Made by a program: the position numbers and the translations under genes. Positions 33,514 through 44,320 of a stretch of 64,000 nucleotides of DNA are shown one piece after another. The DNA comes from Undaria pinnatifida (lineage: Eukaryota; Sar; Phaeophyceae; Laminariales; Alariaceae). The DNA is taken from positions 11,415,715-11,479,714 of the forward strand of contig JABAKD010000030.1 in assembly GCA_012845835.1 (NCBI GenBank), in the 5' to 3' direction. Numbering within the stretch: the first letter of the stretch is position 1; every line of letters begins with the position of its first letter. The notes under the pieces are model-generated. The model worked only from the letters and a program-made list of their open reading frames with translations, was not told the DNA's origin and did not search any database.

Positions 33514-33702
33514 CTAAACATGTAATAATATTTTCTGGGCACACTCGCATTCCTCTTCATTCCTGCCTTCTTCCAGACGGGCAACTTCGGTTTTTATCGT
33601 GGCTTCCATAGCTACTGCCCAGTGCGCCCTCAGCTGCTCACGGTACGCATAGTCTACGACAAGTAGGCGAAATGGATAGCAGTCGAAAATCGTTGCGTCC
33701 AT
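33514..33702 (-). CDS. Short hypothetical frame, 62 codons
   Basis: Minus-strand ATG frame with mixed composition (MDATIFDCYPFRLLVVDYAY, then a Glu-rich tail). It resembles protein more than neighbouring frames, which are simple repeat translations. I recognise no family. It may be an exon or a transposon fragment, and is just as likely to be non-coding. Confidence 0.2.
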   Translation of the reverse strand: MDATIFDCYPFRLLVVDYAYREQLRAHWAVAMEATIKTEVARLEEGRNEEECECAQKILLHV

Positions 33703-34940
33703 GCTACCTAGCCCCTGTTACCTTGTCGTAGGATCGTGCTAGCATAATGGATAAAACAGTTGCCGGGGTGCAGGCTGGCTTGGTTCGATCGCGGAGAGAA
33801 GACTCTGAACACACACTGCCATCACGCTGGAAGAAAAAGAGAAGATGTAGATACTATCGTAAACATAAATTAACATACACAATGTAGACTGACATAGGGG
33901 GCTTGCCCCACTGTCGTATTTTGGAATGCGTGACCCTGAAGTGACAATCACACACCAATACATTGTACCCTTTCGGGAACATTTGAGTTCTCCCGCATCT
34001 CCGAAGACGCCAGCGTTACTCCCACCAACACCAAAAATAAAATCAAACTTGTCCGCAAGCACAAACCAACACTCCCGCCTAATGGCGCTCCGGGTTTCAA
34101 AGACTCCAATCCCCGTGAGCCAGCCAACCTCCTGCCCCTGTGATATCAATTACGCGAACCCAACTGCCATGATATTCTTATGTCAGCATGAACTATTCCG
34201 TTAAAACTGCCATGAGGGCTTTGATCGTACTGCTATGGTACTACCGTGGTACTGCAAGAGGGCTGCCACGGGACTGCCACGGAATTGCGACGTGTGTTAC
34301 AATAGAGACAGCGTTTTAGGGACAAAAAATATCTGGCTGATGGGGTCCTCACCTGAGGAATTGCTCAATATCGTCGGAATCATGCTTGCGTTTAAACCCA
34401 GTCCATTTGTGTGCACCACAGGACAACATTAGCAAAAAAAACTGGATGTGATACCAGTGTTTTGGGGGGTATTACGAGGTTTCCACGTCACGACAAGTGT
34501 CAAGACAACTAAACCGGTCTCGAGCTCACACCAGCCTCGTCGGGAGTACCTCTCTAGTATACCTCCCCCAGGCACTACATTAGGCCGAGCATGCAGACGT
34601 TTAGGTGCCCCTCGGGCCTTGTTCGATTCTTGGTCTGCTGATTGTCGACCACACACGCCAGTTTCGTGCTCATTCCTGTTCGATTAGTCTAGACGCTGCA
34701 TAAGAGAAGAAAGATGAGGATGAAGGGGGGGGGGAGTCCGGGTACGATGTAAACATTACGGGCAGTGTTAGTTGGTAGCACTACACTCTCAACGAATTGT
34801 TATCCACTGCAACTTTCCACACCTATGCAGTACTTAAAAATAATGTCATGCTCATTCTTTAACTTTGGAGTAGAGTTAAACTTTGATGTCCACCCGTTTA
34901 TTAGCAACTATGATAAGAGTTAAATTTTTCGTTGCCAGAG
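33703..34940. other. No gene recognised
   Basis: Unassigned 1.2 kb. Includes small ACTGCCA/CCACGG repeats near 34200-34290 and a G run near 34726. Open frames on both strands overlap and none is convincing. Confidence 0.5.
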
Positions 34941-34948
34941 AAAAAAAT
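34941..34948 (+). repeat. 8-bp target-site duplication (left) of hAT copy 3
   Basis: AAAAAAAT precedes the element and is repeated exactly at 37199-37206. A low-complexity duplication on its own is weak, but it lies precisely at both ends of the transposon. Confidence 0.85.
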
Positions 34949-35612
34949 CAGGGATGTTCACGGAGTGAAAAAAAGTCCGCGGAGCGGATTTTCACGGAGC
35001 GGATTGACAAACCGCACCGCTCCGTGACAAAACTAGACAACGGATAACCGATCCGCGCAAATCCGTGAAGTAAGTCAGGGGCGGATATCCGCTCCGCTTT
35101 GCTCCGTGACGCATTCTGGAAATCCGCTCCGCTCCGTCAAACTTTTTCAAGGCAGAAATCCGCTCCGCAAAAATCCGTGATTTGAAAAGAGCGCGGATAT
35201 CCGCTCCGCTCCGCTCCGTCACAACAAAATAAAATCCGCACCGCTCCGTATGATTCTTTTTTCCAGTGGCCCGATCCGTAAGTAACGGATTATTTACGGA
35301 GCGGATTGGTCTGCTCCGTAGATGATCCGTGACCAATCCGTAGTACAGTGACGGATTAAACCGTGTGAATGTCACGGGTTTTGAGCCCTGAACAATTGTT
35401 CTGAATAGCGGATAACCTATACAAATATTGTTCTTGGCCAGCACTCTCCAGATATTTTATATATTTGTGCGATTTGTGCTGCTATCAGCCATACACGCCG
35501 CGGTTGGCCGACGTCCTGCTCCGCACACACAACGCGGACCCTACTCGTGAGAGGTACGAACACACAAACACACTTCCAACGCAGCAGCGCAGCAGCGGTA
35601 CGCACGCATAGG

Positions 35613-35834
35613 ATGCCAGATGTCATTGATTCTGGCAATGCAGAGGCTGAGGTGCAGCAATCCTCGCCTTCAACCGAGTCTCCTGCTCCTTCTCCCGCTC
35701 CTTCTCCATCTCCAACACCGGAGAATCCTACTAGTACTGCTGCAGATTCGCATGAGCAACGAGGTGGAGGAGTACAAGCAGCCACCCGCCGTAGCAAACA
35801 ATCAGGACTTAGACGTGTTGGGCTACTGGCGTGA
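35613..35834 (+). pseudogene. hAT leader frame (Ser/Pro-rich N-terminus)
   Basis: Starts MPDVIDSGNAEAEV at 35613 and runs as a Ser/Pro-rich leader. It goes out of frame with the dimerisation region after the deletion junction near 35750. It matches the leaders at 31311 (minus) and 20429. It is likely the original transposase start; it encodes no recognisable domain alone. Confidence 0.45.
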
Positions 35835-36186
35835 CGCTGGAAGCCCGCGGCTTGATCCCCACGGAAACGTCATGGCAGCGGCGCAATTTCCCATCTTATC
35901 CGTGCTTGCCCGCGTGTACCATTGCATCGACAGCACAAGCTGCCAGTCGGAGAGGGAGTTCTCGCAGCTGGGGTTTGTGCATTCTAGCCTTCGTCGCCGT
36001 ACGACACCCGACCGCGTTGAGAAAATGATGTTCCTCAGGACTAACCCGGATCTCATTCCGGAGGTCAAGAAGCTTCGAGATTTGATCGAAAAGATCTCTC
36101 AAGAGCAGGAGAAAGCAAAGGCTAAAGTGGTCGAGGTGCAGGCCGCAGAGGCCGGGAAGGATCTCGTAATCGAACTCGATGAGTAA
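35752..36186 (+). pseudogene. hAT transposase C-terminal dimerisation region
   Basis: Same product as at 30735-31169: MSNEVEEYKQPP start, LGYWRDAGSPRLDPHG, SEREFSQLGFVHSSLR, DRVEKMMFLRTN, and a Lys/Glu-rich helical tail ending VIELDE. It is the hAT dimerisation domain without a catalytic core. The same frame is open upstream to about 35620, but that part is an off-frame reading of the leader, so I start at 35752. Confidence 0.85.
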
Positions 36187-37224
36187 CGAGTGGCGAGCGG
36201 TAGGGTTGGAGCAGACGGGTGCAGGCGCTCATCTTTCACTGCCGTTGAGTTGATCTGTATCCCTGGCTTTTCCGTTTTTCCCTTCTTTTGCCCGGGCTGA
36301 ATTTTCGAATTTTCGAATTTTCGCATTTTCTGTACTTCGGTGGTCTCACCATGTACCGCTGTTGCTGCTGAGGAAAGTGTCTCCATGTTTCACTTCTGCT
36401 GTTTTTCTCTCTGTTTTCTATTTTCTGTTTTCCTGTTTTTGTTTTTGTCGCGGCGATGGAATTGGTGAAGTATCTGGTACTTTGTAGGAGTACTTACGTA
36501 CTTACCTATTTACCAGAGATGTGCGCGGAGTTCCTGCTCTTGCGCGCCTGCTGTACCAACTCTGGTCACTCTGTTCTATTTCTTTTTCACCCTTCTCTTA
36601 ATCTAAGTGTTTCTTTCAGACATCCTTTCTTATGAAGGGGACTCGACGCGTGCGTGCGCGCGATTCTTTCCCTGCTCGCCACCCCCCTCCGCCATGTATA
36701 ACTCCGAGAACAACGTGTCTTTCCGTAGTCTCTGATATCAGGAGAAATCCGGTCAACATCCGCGGATAACCGTCCAATATTACGGATTCATGGATACGGT
36801 TTTGCGTGGAGAAACGCAGCGGATTTGTACGGTTTGCTCGACGGAGTGGACAATCCGCTCCGTGAAAAAATCCGTCTGACGGATATCCGCTCCGCAATAA
36901 TCCGCACAAATCTCGATGTCGGATATCCGCTCCGTAAAAATCCGTGACTTTTTCTGTGAGCGAATATCCGCTCCGGTCCGCTCCGTGACAAATTAAAAAA
37001 TCCGCTCCGCTCCGTGACATCCATGAACATACGGATATCCGTTCCGTCGTAATCCGTGGATTTTTTATGGACGGAAATCCGCACCGTGACAATCCGCAAC
37101 TTATTGCTAGAGCGAATATCCGCTCCGCTCCGCTCCGTCAGATTCTAAAAACAAAAAATCCGCACCGCGGTGCGGATCTTACTCCGTGAACATCCCTGAA
37201 AAAAATCTTCTCACACATTCGAAA

Positions 37225-37436
37225 AGCTCGCGCCCGTCTACGTGTCCGACGCCATGTTTCGCGTCACAAGTTGGTACAATACAACGCTGGGATCACAACA
37301 AATCCCTAGGTATCTCTTCCACTAAGACAAATCGGGCAAATCACATGCCTGTATGCGTACGAACAATCATTGGGTTTCCTGTGTGAAGGGGCATGCGGTC
37401 TGTATACGTACGAACAATCGTTGGGTTTCCTGTGTT
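37225..37436 (+). repeat. ~240-bp degenerate tandem repeat, first unit (interrupted)
   Basis: Begins ACGTGTCCGACGCCATGTTT and includes ACAATACAACGCTGGG and CGAACAATCGTTGGG, as in the units at 38.49-39.48 kb. It is split by the insert at about 37437-38361; its second half (CCTTTGTCCGAATTGATGCC) resumes afterwards. Confidence 0.65.
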
Positions 37437-38361
37437 AAGGTATTGCCCTGGGAGCCTAACAAGGCGTGAGATCTAGGATACGGAAACGATACAAAGGGTT
37501 TCACATGCCTTTGAAGGCATGTGCGTATAGGAAAAAGGGGCTAATGCATTTGCTCCATGCGATGTACACGCGTACTTCCATCCGTGGCCTGTGAGACCAA
37601 TACAAGAGCTTATCTAATACAAGTGAGTGACCAAAATGGAACCTGCCTAATAGAGACCTGCAAGAGGGTGGCCTGTGTCTGTAACAACCCCTAGTCTTAA
37701 CAACCCCTAGTCTTATAATCGCGTCGTCGGTAGGACCAGCTCCGAGCCCCGTGCCCCCGTTGACGTCGAATCGACGGACGCAGAGAGCGCCACTTCTAGT
37801 GATGATCGTTCCCAGTGTTTTAGCATTTGTTTTTTTTCTGGGTAGCTCCCGTTTTGTCTTTTCTGTAGCCCATTTCCCGTCTTCTGTTCTCCGTTTTTGG
37901 TTTTCTGGTTTGGCATTTTTCCTGAGGATCAGTAGCCTCGCAGGGTAGAGGTGTGGAGGTGGGTGCTGAAGAGCCGCATCTTCGAGTCATATTCTAGACC
38001 GTGGAACCAGTGCTTCCCCGGATCTTCCATATTTCTGCATATTCGGCTGATCAGGGTGGGCTAGTGTTATGATAATGCTCTGGGAGCCTAACAAGGCGTA
38101 AGATCTAGTGTACGGAAACGATAAGAGAGAGTTTTGAATGTCTTTGAAGGCATGTGCGTATAGGAAACAGCGGATGATTATTTGCTCCATGCTATTTACA
38201 ATGCAACGCGTTCAGCGCTTTGTTCTATCCGCGGCCTGTGGGACTAACACAAGAGCTTATCTAATACAAGTGAGTGACCAACGTGGAACCTTCCTATAAA
38301 ATAGTAAAGAGACCTGCAAGAGGGTGGCCTGTGCCGTAAAACAGCCCCTAGTCTTATAACG
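37437..38361. mobile_element. Candidate miniature LTR retrotransposon (TRIM-like)
   Basis: Two direct repeats, 37444-37718 and 38076-38360 (TGCYCTGGGAGCCTAACAAGG, GAAGGCATGTGCGTATAGGAA, AGCTTATCTAATACAAGTGA, CCCTAGTCTTATAA), border about 355 bp of non-coding DNA. The whole block interrupts a unit of the ~240-bp tandem repeat. The flanking CCTGTGT and CCTACGT could be a diverged target duplication. Size and terminal direct repeats fit a TRIM. No primer-binding site or convincing polypurine tract is seen, so the class is tentative. Confidence 0.5.
37705..38075. other. Interior of the candidate TRIM-like element; no gene
   Basis: Lies between the two direct repeats. A pyrimidine-rich tract (about 37820-37925) gives a hydrophobic 65-codon frame that I regard as chance. 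No gag or pol sequence. Confidence 0.5.
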
Positions 38362-39490
38362 CCTACGTACCTTTGTCCGAATTGATGCCCAAATGGTCCT
38401 CTATGGGCGTATTTGTTTTTTTCTCTCACATTTTCGAAAACCACCCACTGGACATCGTTGTAGGACCTGTCGTCCCTGACTTCTGTCTGCTTGTCCGACA
38501 CCATGTTTCACGTCGCAGTCCGCACTATACAACGCTTGGATACGCACAAGTCTCAAGACGTCTCTCTTTCGCCAGGGAACGTCTCTATTCAACAAATAAT
38601 TGTCGGGGTTGCTGCGTCCAAGTTTGATGCCCACTTTGTGCATTTTCGCGCCAAACAAACAATAATTTTCTCCCAAACATTCGAAGAGCACCTGTTCTCC
38701 TCACGTCTATCTGCGTGCCGGGCATGACCTTTCACGCCGCAAGTTGGCACAATACAACGCTCGGAGAAGCACAAACCCCAAGGTGTCTGTATTGCTCGGA
38801 CACGTGTCACGAAACGGGACTATGTTCATACGAACAATCGTCGGGGTCCCTGCGCATCTTTGTCCAAGTTTGACGCTCACTTTATTGTGGGGAGGGGGGA
38901 TGTTTTTTTTCTTCAACAAACTTGAAGAGCACCTGTCATCCTCACGTCTGTCTGCGTGTCCGACGCGATGATTCACACCGCAAGTTGTCACAATACAACG
39001 CTCGGGTCAGCACAAACCTGAACGCGATTCTTTCACAACACAGGCCTGTATACATACCAACAATTATTGGTCTTGCTGCGTATACTAGTCCGAATGTTGG
39101 TGCCCGTCCATTCATGTGGAAGAAGAACAAAATGTTTCCAACAAAAAATGTATACATACCTGGTTCTTTATTTTGCGCCACATATTCGAAAACACTTCTT
39201 CTCTTCACGTCTTTACGTCTGTCAGCGTGTCCAACATCACGTTTCACATCGCAACTTGGCACAATGCAACGCTCTGATCAGCACAAACCTCAAGGTGTCG
39301 CTTTCGCCAGGAAGTTTCTCGCAGCACAGGCGTGTATTTGTACGAGCAATCGTCGGGGCTACTGCGTGTTTTGGTCCGACTTTCACGCCCACTTCGTTTA
39401 TTGTGCACTTTGTTTGTTTCCAAACATTCGAAAAACGCCTGTTCTCCTCACGTCCGTCCGCGTGTCCGACACGATGTTTCAAGCTTATGT
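38362..39490 (+). repeat. ~240-bp degenerate tandem repeats
   Basis: Units begin near 38489, 38716, 38954, 39225 and 39462 with variants of CGTGTCCGACACGATGTTTCAC. The motif CAATACAACGCT recurs at about 38526, 38750, 38991 and 39262 (spacing 224-271 bp). Within units, ACGAACAATCGTCGGGG and ACATTCGAAAAACACC-like blocks recur. Open frames differ between units, so they are not coding. Confidence 0.8.
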
Positions 39491-39509
39491 TCTATAGGGT
39501 TTTTGGATT

Positions 39510-39945
39510 CCGGGTGAGGGTATGGGAGACCCGCCAGAAGTTTCGGGTACGGGCATAGAAGTGTTACAGAACTCACACAGGTTCCGGGTATTGTGGCACG
39601 GCGTACAGAACTTACAGAAGTTCCGGGCGGGTACAAAAAATGCTGTACCCATACCCTGGGTATTGTGGCACGGGGCGTACAGAACTCACAGAAGTTCCGG
39701 GTACGGGTATGAAAGTCTTACAGAAGTTCCAGAAGTTCCAGGTATTGTGGCATGGGCGTACAGAACTTACAGGAGTTCCCGGCAGGCATAAAAATGCTGT
39801 ACCCGTACCCCGAGTATTTGTTGCACTGGCGTACAGAACTTACAGAACTTCCGGGCACGGGAATGAAAGTCGAACAGAACTTACAGACGTTCCGGGTACG
39901 GGTATGAATGCCCTACAAAACTTACAATGAGTTCCGGGTACTGAC
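39510..39945 (+). repeat. Compound minisatellite (ACAGAAGTTCCGGG type)
   Basis: Multiple irregular copies of ACAGAACTTACAGAAGTTCC, GGGTACGGGTATGAAAGT and CCGGGTATTGTGGCACGG. Two larger units containing AAAAAATGCTGTACCC are near 39640 and 39790. Translations give repetitive peptides only. Confidence 0.85.
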
Positions 39946-39951
39946 AATCCC

Positions 39952-40373
39952 GGGTAAACGCACGCCCTCGGGGGAAGAGTTCGATTTGAAGTGAAGGATT
40001 TTTCATCCAACTAGAATGGCAGTTCTCACTGGGCCAGCGTCTCCGAGGCAATCCGTTGTAGCTGTGAGAGCATTATCGACGACCACCACCGACGCGATAA
40101 ATCGTGAACCTCAACAAGTGGCGACCGGGGCAAAAGCCGCGATCACGGCTACTGTTCTGTAACAGATCATACCATAGCGTACCCCGGCTGTGGCGCCTCA
40201 AAAAAATAATGGCGGTCGCAAGTCCAATTTTTCCACCAGCTCGATAAGCCAAGCGCCACGACAAAGAAGCGAAGCTACCAAAAAACACAGAGGATAGTTC
40301 AAGATTTCGCTGGTAGCTGCATCGCCGTCGCTATTCCGTGCGTCGCGTTAATTTCCGCGTACGGGTAATAAAA
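39952..40373 (+). repeat. 422-bp tandem duplication, copy A (intact)
   Basis: Starts GGGTAAACGCACGCCCTCGG; continues TTCTCACTGGGCCAGCGTC, GTAGCTGTGAGAGCATTATC, AACCTCAACAAGTGGCGACC and TGGTAGCTGCATCGCCGTCG. The next copy starts at 40374. Non-coding by eye, and useful as the unoccupied site for the gypsy insertion in copy B. Confidence 0.85.
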
Positions 40374-40490
40374 GGGTAAACGCACGCCCTCGGGAAAGAA
40401 GTTCGATTTGAAGTGAAGAATTTCATCGAACTTGCATGTCATGTTCTCACTGGGCCAACGTCCCCAAGGCAATCCGTCGTAGCTGTGAGG
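40374..40490 (+). repeat. 422-bp duplication, copy B, left part
   Basis: Matches the first ~117 bp of copy A up to GTAGCTGTGAGG, where the gypsy LTR begins. The rest of copy B continues at 47238 after the element. Confidence 0.85.
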
Positions 40491-40814
40491 TGTGGACAAC
40501 GGAGCACCAGAGTGTGTGGTGTTGGTAAGACATGACAGTTGATTTTCTTGGTGGTGATTGACTGTTGAGGATCTGATGTGGTGTGTGAACGTTAGTTAGA
40601 TCCGAAGACAGTAGGAGTTTCTACTTATCCTCTTCTGGATTATTATATGGGGATTCGGGGATGAAGTTAAGATCGCTTGTTTTCTTGTGTTCGGAGCAAA
40701 TACAACAACTTCTCTCTCCTTTCGTAGCACCTGAATGGTGCCGACCAGCCCCCCTCAGGCCAAGGGGGGATACTTTCTGGTCAATAGACCTTGCCTAGCT
40801 TAGGCGTGTCTACA
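40491..40814 (+). mobile_element. 5' LTR of the gypsy element (324 bp)
   Basis: Starts TGTGGACAACGGAGCACC and ends GGCGTGTCTACA. It pairs with 46609-47237. A CAGCCCCCCTCAGGCCAAGG segment near its 3' part could form a short hairpin (CCCCCCTCAGGCCAAGGGGGG). The unbroken CTCTTCTGGATTATTATATG region shows the site into which the SINE jumped in the other LTR. Confidence 0.93.
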
Positions 40815-41043
40815 ATTATCTAGGACAATTATCGATAAATCTGGTGAACACACTGAAGTTAGTCAAGGATTTTTCGGTAAGGATCGATACAGCAGCTACG
40901 GGTAGCTGCGAAATGCGCCGCGTCTCGGTAGTACAAGACTGAGAGAGGAGCCGAGACGTCTAAAGCTGAACGAGGGATCGCCGCAGGATATGTCCCAACG
41001 TCGCTCCTAGCGTGGATTAGCGGCAGCAGCAGAAGGCGGGGGA
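40815..41043 (+). other. Gypsy 5' untranslated leader
   Basis: Region between the 5' LTR and gag. No standard tRNA-complementary primer site starting TGG lies immediately after the LTR; the nearest candidate begins at about 40846. Contains a GGAGCCGAGACGTC segment of unknown role. Confidence 0.45.
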
Positions 41044-42020
41044 TTGCAGGGCCCCGCGTCTGCTGATGGTGAGGTTCGCATCGGGTTGAATGACCTCATA
41101 CTGGGAAATGGTCTCGGCGCTTCACAGTATAGACGGTTTTCTCACAGGCAGCGTCGCTCCGCTTCTATACCCAATACGCTGAGTACGAGCGGGCGATGGA
41201 ACTCGGCAACAATGCACAGTCTATCTCGCGCCCTGTGTTTTCGGTTGCTCAGCTGCTGCGTCGGTCCATCCGTTCGTGCCTGTCGCGGACTTATTTTGAT
41301 GGGACTGAATTACAGGAAGACGATTGACGCGAGGCGATTTCGAAGCGCGCAGAATGTTGGACCGAAGATTCTGTCGACCCACCTATTGCGGCGGCTGAGG
41401 TCTGCCGTCCGGTGACCATGGGATCCGAAGCTACTGCTGTAGATCGGATTGACGCCGTCCAAAGCCGCCTTCAACAGTACTTTGAAAACCCCGGTGCTGA
41501 ACGCGTTTTCCGTGACACGCTGGGTGCTTGCAAACGAGGTCCTGCAGCCGTCAGAAGTAAAGCGCTGGTGGCTGGGTTGAATCCCCCCGAGTTCAAACTC
41601 AAGGTTGAGCATCAGCTCGAAATGAGAGGGGCCTGAAAGAACAAAGCAAAGGAAGTTTTTGATCTTGTGCAGGAGGTGGCCGTCGCATGGCGCACGGTGG
41701 AGATGGCAGAGAAGCAGCGGCACCAAACACGTACTGGTCGGGTGAATTCGCGCGGGCAGTCGTCCGCGAAGCCGTTTCCCGGCGTGTCGGCCGGTGGGGC
41801 GGTCGACAAGGCCTCTACCGCGGTGGTTACCTGTTTCGAATGCCGTAAGCCCGGCCACCTCGCTCGTAACTGCCCTCTGCACACCTTTCCTTCGAAAGCC
41901 TCCTCGCCGCCCGCGGGGGGGCGGGGAAACGGGGGTCATGGGTCGTCCACGAGGCGTGGACGACCGCCACCGCCGGCGCCGCAGCAGCGACCACAGCAGC
42001 AGCGGCAGCCGCAGCAATGA
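41044..42020 (+). pseudogene. Gypsy gag (capsid and nucleocapsid), broken
   Basis: The start reads MQGPASADGEVRIG to about 41132, then shifts frame and continues FYTQYAEYERAMELGNN with stops at 41325-41330 and 41634-41636. A capsid-like helical stretch is followed by a CX2CX4HX4C zinc knuckle (41832-41873, CFECRKPGHLARNC) and a Pro/Gln/Arg-rich tail ending 42020. Gag would package the RNA into particles. In-frame stops plus a frameshift rule out function. Confidence 0.75.
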
Positions 42021-42312
42021 CAACCGCAGCACTTGAAGCAGCAGCAGCGTTTCTCGGCGCATCAACTAGGCTCGACGCCGGTTTGTGGGGCGCGGAAGGG
42101 TCATGGCGGCGCCTCTTCGACTGCTTTCCATCAGCGCCACGTTGGCGGTCGTGCGGTTTTCTCTGTTGACACCGAGCCCGCGGGCGCGGGCCGAGCGACC
42201 GAATTTTTGCCCCGCACCCCATCCCGTTTTCCGCTAATGCCCCGGCGTCGGTAAATGCGCCGGCGGCTGACGGGCCTGGGGAATCGAGGCCGTAGTACCA
42301 GCGTTCCGCGGC
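42021..42312 (+). other. Gypsy gag-protease spacer (degenerate)
   Basis: GC-rich stretch between the gag tail and the protease frame; presumably decayed coding sequence. No domain is recognisable in any frame. Confidence 0.4.
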
Positions 42313-42948
42313 GTGTTGCCCGGTGGTATGTCTCGGCTTAGTGCCGAAGGCGTGGCCGTCGACGAGCGCGAAAAATGGTGTCAAGCCAGCTTGTCGGTGC
42401 CCGGGGCAGCTGTTATGGCAGCGGTTGATGCTGTTGACATACTTGACTCGGGGTCTGGTCTCACGACCATGTCTGCTGGGATTGCGAACAAGTTGCAGGC
42501 GGCATTTCCTGATGTGTAACTTGTGGGGGGCATGGCGCACCCGGGGAAGTTCAAGGTGGCGGATGCCCGTGTGCCCGTGGTCCAGGAGAGAGCGTGCCCG
42601 GTGCGGATTGCTCTGCACACCAGCTGGGGTTCGGTCACCATGGATCCGTTTTCCTTTCCAGTCATGCCGGGCGACGAGGATGTTGTCATTCTCGGAAACC
42701 CACCTTTGGAGCTGTTAGGCATCAATGTCTATGACAGTTTGGGGGCGCGCGCGCGGGAAGGTGCCGCCCTCTCCGGTGTCGACACCGCAGCGTACCGGCA
42801 ATGCCGCCGCGTCATTGTTAGTGTCGACGCTTTGCAGCAGCAGCAGTGCGGGACGCCGGAGGAGCCGGATGGAGCCGTGGAGCGCTTGGTGGCGCGGGGG
42901 GCGGACATCGACATGGGCCCGGAGGAGGAATTACGGGCCAGGTCTTAG
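42313..42948 (+). pseudogene. Gypsy aspartic protease
   Basis: Retropepsin-like fold: active site ILDSGSGLTTMS (DSG at 42445-42453), and near the C-terminus VVILGNPPLELLGINVYDS, the conserved second half (hydrophobic-hydrophobic-G). A TAA at 42517-42519 splits the domain and a TAG ends it at 42946-42948; the frame then continues into RT. It would process the Gag-Pol precursor. Confidence 0.75.
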
Positions 42949-43275
42949 GCTCTGGAGGAGGCCGTTTTGGCGTCGGTGGCTGCTGGGTTGGATGAGTCGC
43001 ATGTGGAGCATCTTCGTGAAGTCATTGAGAGGCGCTGGAATGCGTTTCGGCGTGCGCTACGCAGGGGCGACCCGCCCGCGCGTGTTGAGCCCCTGCGCGT
43101 CACTCTTAAGCCGGGCGCTCGGACGGTCAAGGCTCGGCTGCGCGTCTACAACCCCATCAAGACCGCCTGGTTGGCAGCATGTATGGCTTCGTTGGCGGTT
43201 TGGGGGCTTGTGTTCTTTATAGCGCAGGCGGTGTGGGACAGTGCAGCTATGGCTACGCCAATAAAAAGAGCTATT
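42949..43275 (+). pseudogene. Gypsy protease-RT connector and start of RT
   Basis: Same frame as the protease: AGLDESHVEHLREVIERRWN, then RVEPLRVTLKPGARTVKARL, the usual segment entering the reverse transcriptase palm of gypsy elements. The frame is lost near 43270, just before the SDFRAANQRVE motif, which lies in the next frame. Confidence 0.65.
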
Positions 43276-44320
43276 TCGCTTGGTGAGCGATTTCCGAGCT
43301 GCAAACCAGCGCGTCGAGAAGGTGTCGGGGGTGATGCCGAATCAGGAATTAAGCATGGCCAAGCTGAGTGAGGCTGAGTTTTACGGTCTTGATCTTTCGC
43401 AAGGTTACTGGCAATGCCCGCTGGCACCGGAAGCGCAAGAGATTGTTACGATCGCTACGCCGGGCGGTTTGCATACGCCTACGCGAGTACCGCAAGGAAT
43501 TTTGAACGCCACCACCTTATTTCAAGCGATGCTGACATGCGTGCTGGAGGGGTTGAATTACATGATTTGGGTGGACGATGTGATTTATTGGGGTTTGGAC
43601 GAGACTGATTTGTTCAATACGTTGGAGCTGATCCTGGAGCGCTTGGAAGAGGTCGGATTGTACGCTGCGGCTCACAAGTGCGCCTTTTTCGAGACTAGCA
43701 TGACTTGGTGCGGGAAGGTGTACTCGCAGGGGCAAGTCAAGCACGATCCTGAGCGGCTGACGGGCTTGGCAACCATGAGGCGGCCCGAGACTGCGGCCGA
43801 GTTGATGCAGTTCTTGCAGGCTGTTAATTGGCTGCGTACGTCTTTGCCGCGCATGGCAGAGGTTGTTTATCCTTTTGTTTTCCTGGAGGAGCATCTGGCG
43901 GGCGCCAAGCGTCGCACCAAACGTGTGGCATCTAACCGGGTGATCTCGGCCGGGGACTGCACCTGGGGGCTGATCGGGGCCTGGGAGGCGGCGCAGGATC
44001 TTGTTGCTCACGCTGTGGCTTTGTCTCCCCCTGAACCGGGATGAGCGGTGCTCATGTTTCCAGATGCCTCCGATGAGCATTGGGGGAGTTTTCTCACGCA
44101 GGTGCCCCAGAAAGAGCTCGACCGCGGCGTTTCAATCAAGGACATGACTCACGAGCCTCTTGGATTCCTGAGTGGGACCTTCAAAAGGTCACAGCAGCGC
44201 TGGGCGACGGTGGACAAGGAAGGCTTCGCCGTGGTGAGTACTTTCAAGCGGTTGGAGTACCTTTTGTGGAACGGCGTGCATATTTATACTGAGCACTGGT
44301 TATTTGGCGTACATTTTTGA
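43276..44320 (+). pseudogene. Gypsy reverse transcriptase and RNase H (first part)
   Basis: RT motifs in order: VSDFRAANQRVE, YGLDLSQGYWQCPL, THTPTRVPQG-like (HTPTRVPQGILNATT), and active site IWVDDVIYW (WVDD at 43568-43579). Then VGLYAAAHKCAFF and the VYSQGQVKHDPERL connection. A TGA at 44042-44044 separates it from RNase H, which begins MFPDASDEHWGSFLTQ and continues FKRSQQRWATVDKEGFAVVS. It ends after HIYTEHW, where another frameshift occurs. Confidence 0.92.

Larger units (their letters stand above)
34949..37198 (+). mobile_element. hAT transposon, copy 3 (2250 bp, plus orientation)
   Basis: Ends CAGGGATGTTCACGGAGT... and ...CCGTGAACATCCCTG with 8-bp duplication. It is nearly identical to copy 2 but inverted, so the two form a 2.25-kb inverted repeat separated by about 3 kb. 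It has the same internal deletion that removes the transposase core. The high identity points to recent mobilisation, probably by an intact relative elsewhere in the genome. Confidence 0.95.

Noticed and set aside
33736-33795. tRNA-like sequence (TAGCATAATGGATAAAACA and GGTTCGATC)
   Set aside because: A- and B-box-like words are present, but acceptor and T stems do not pair. It may be a decayed SINE head; not called a tRNA.
39522-39930. Open frames encoding repeated TELTEVPGTGM-like peptides
   Set aside because: Minisatellite translation with frame changes between units.
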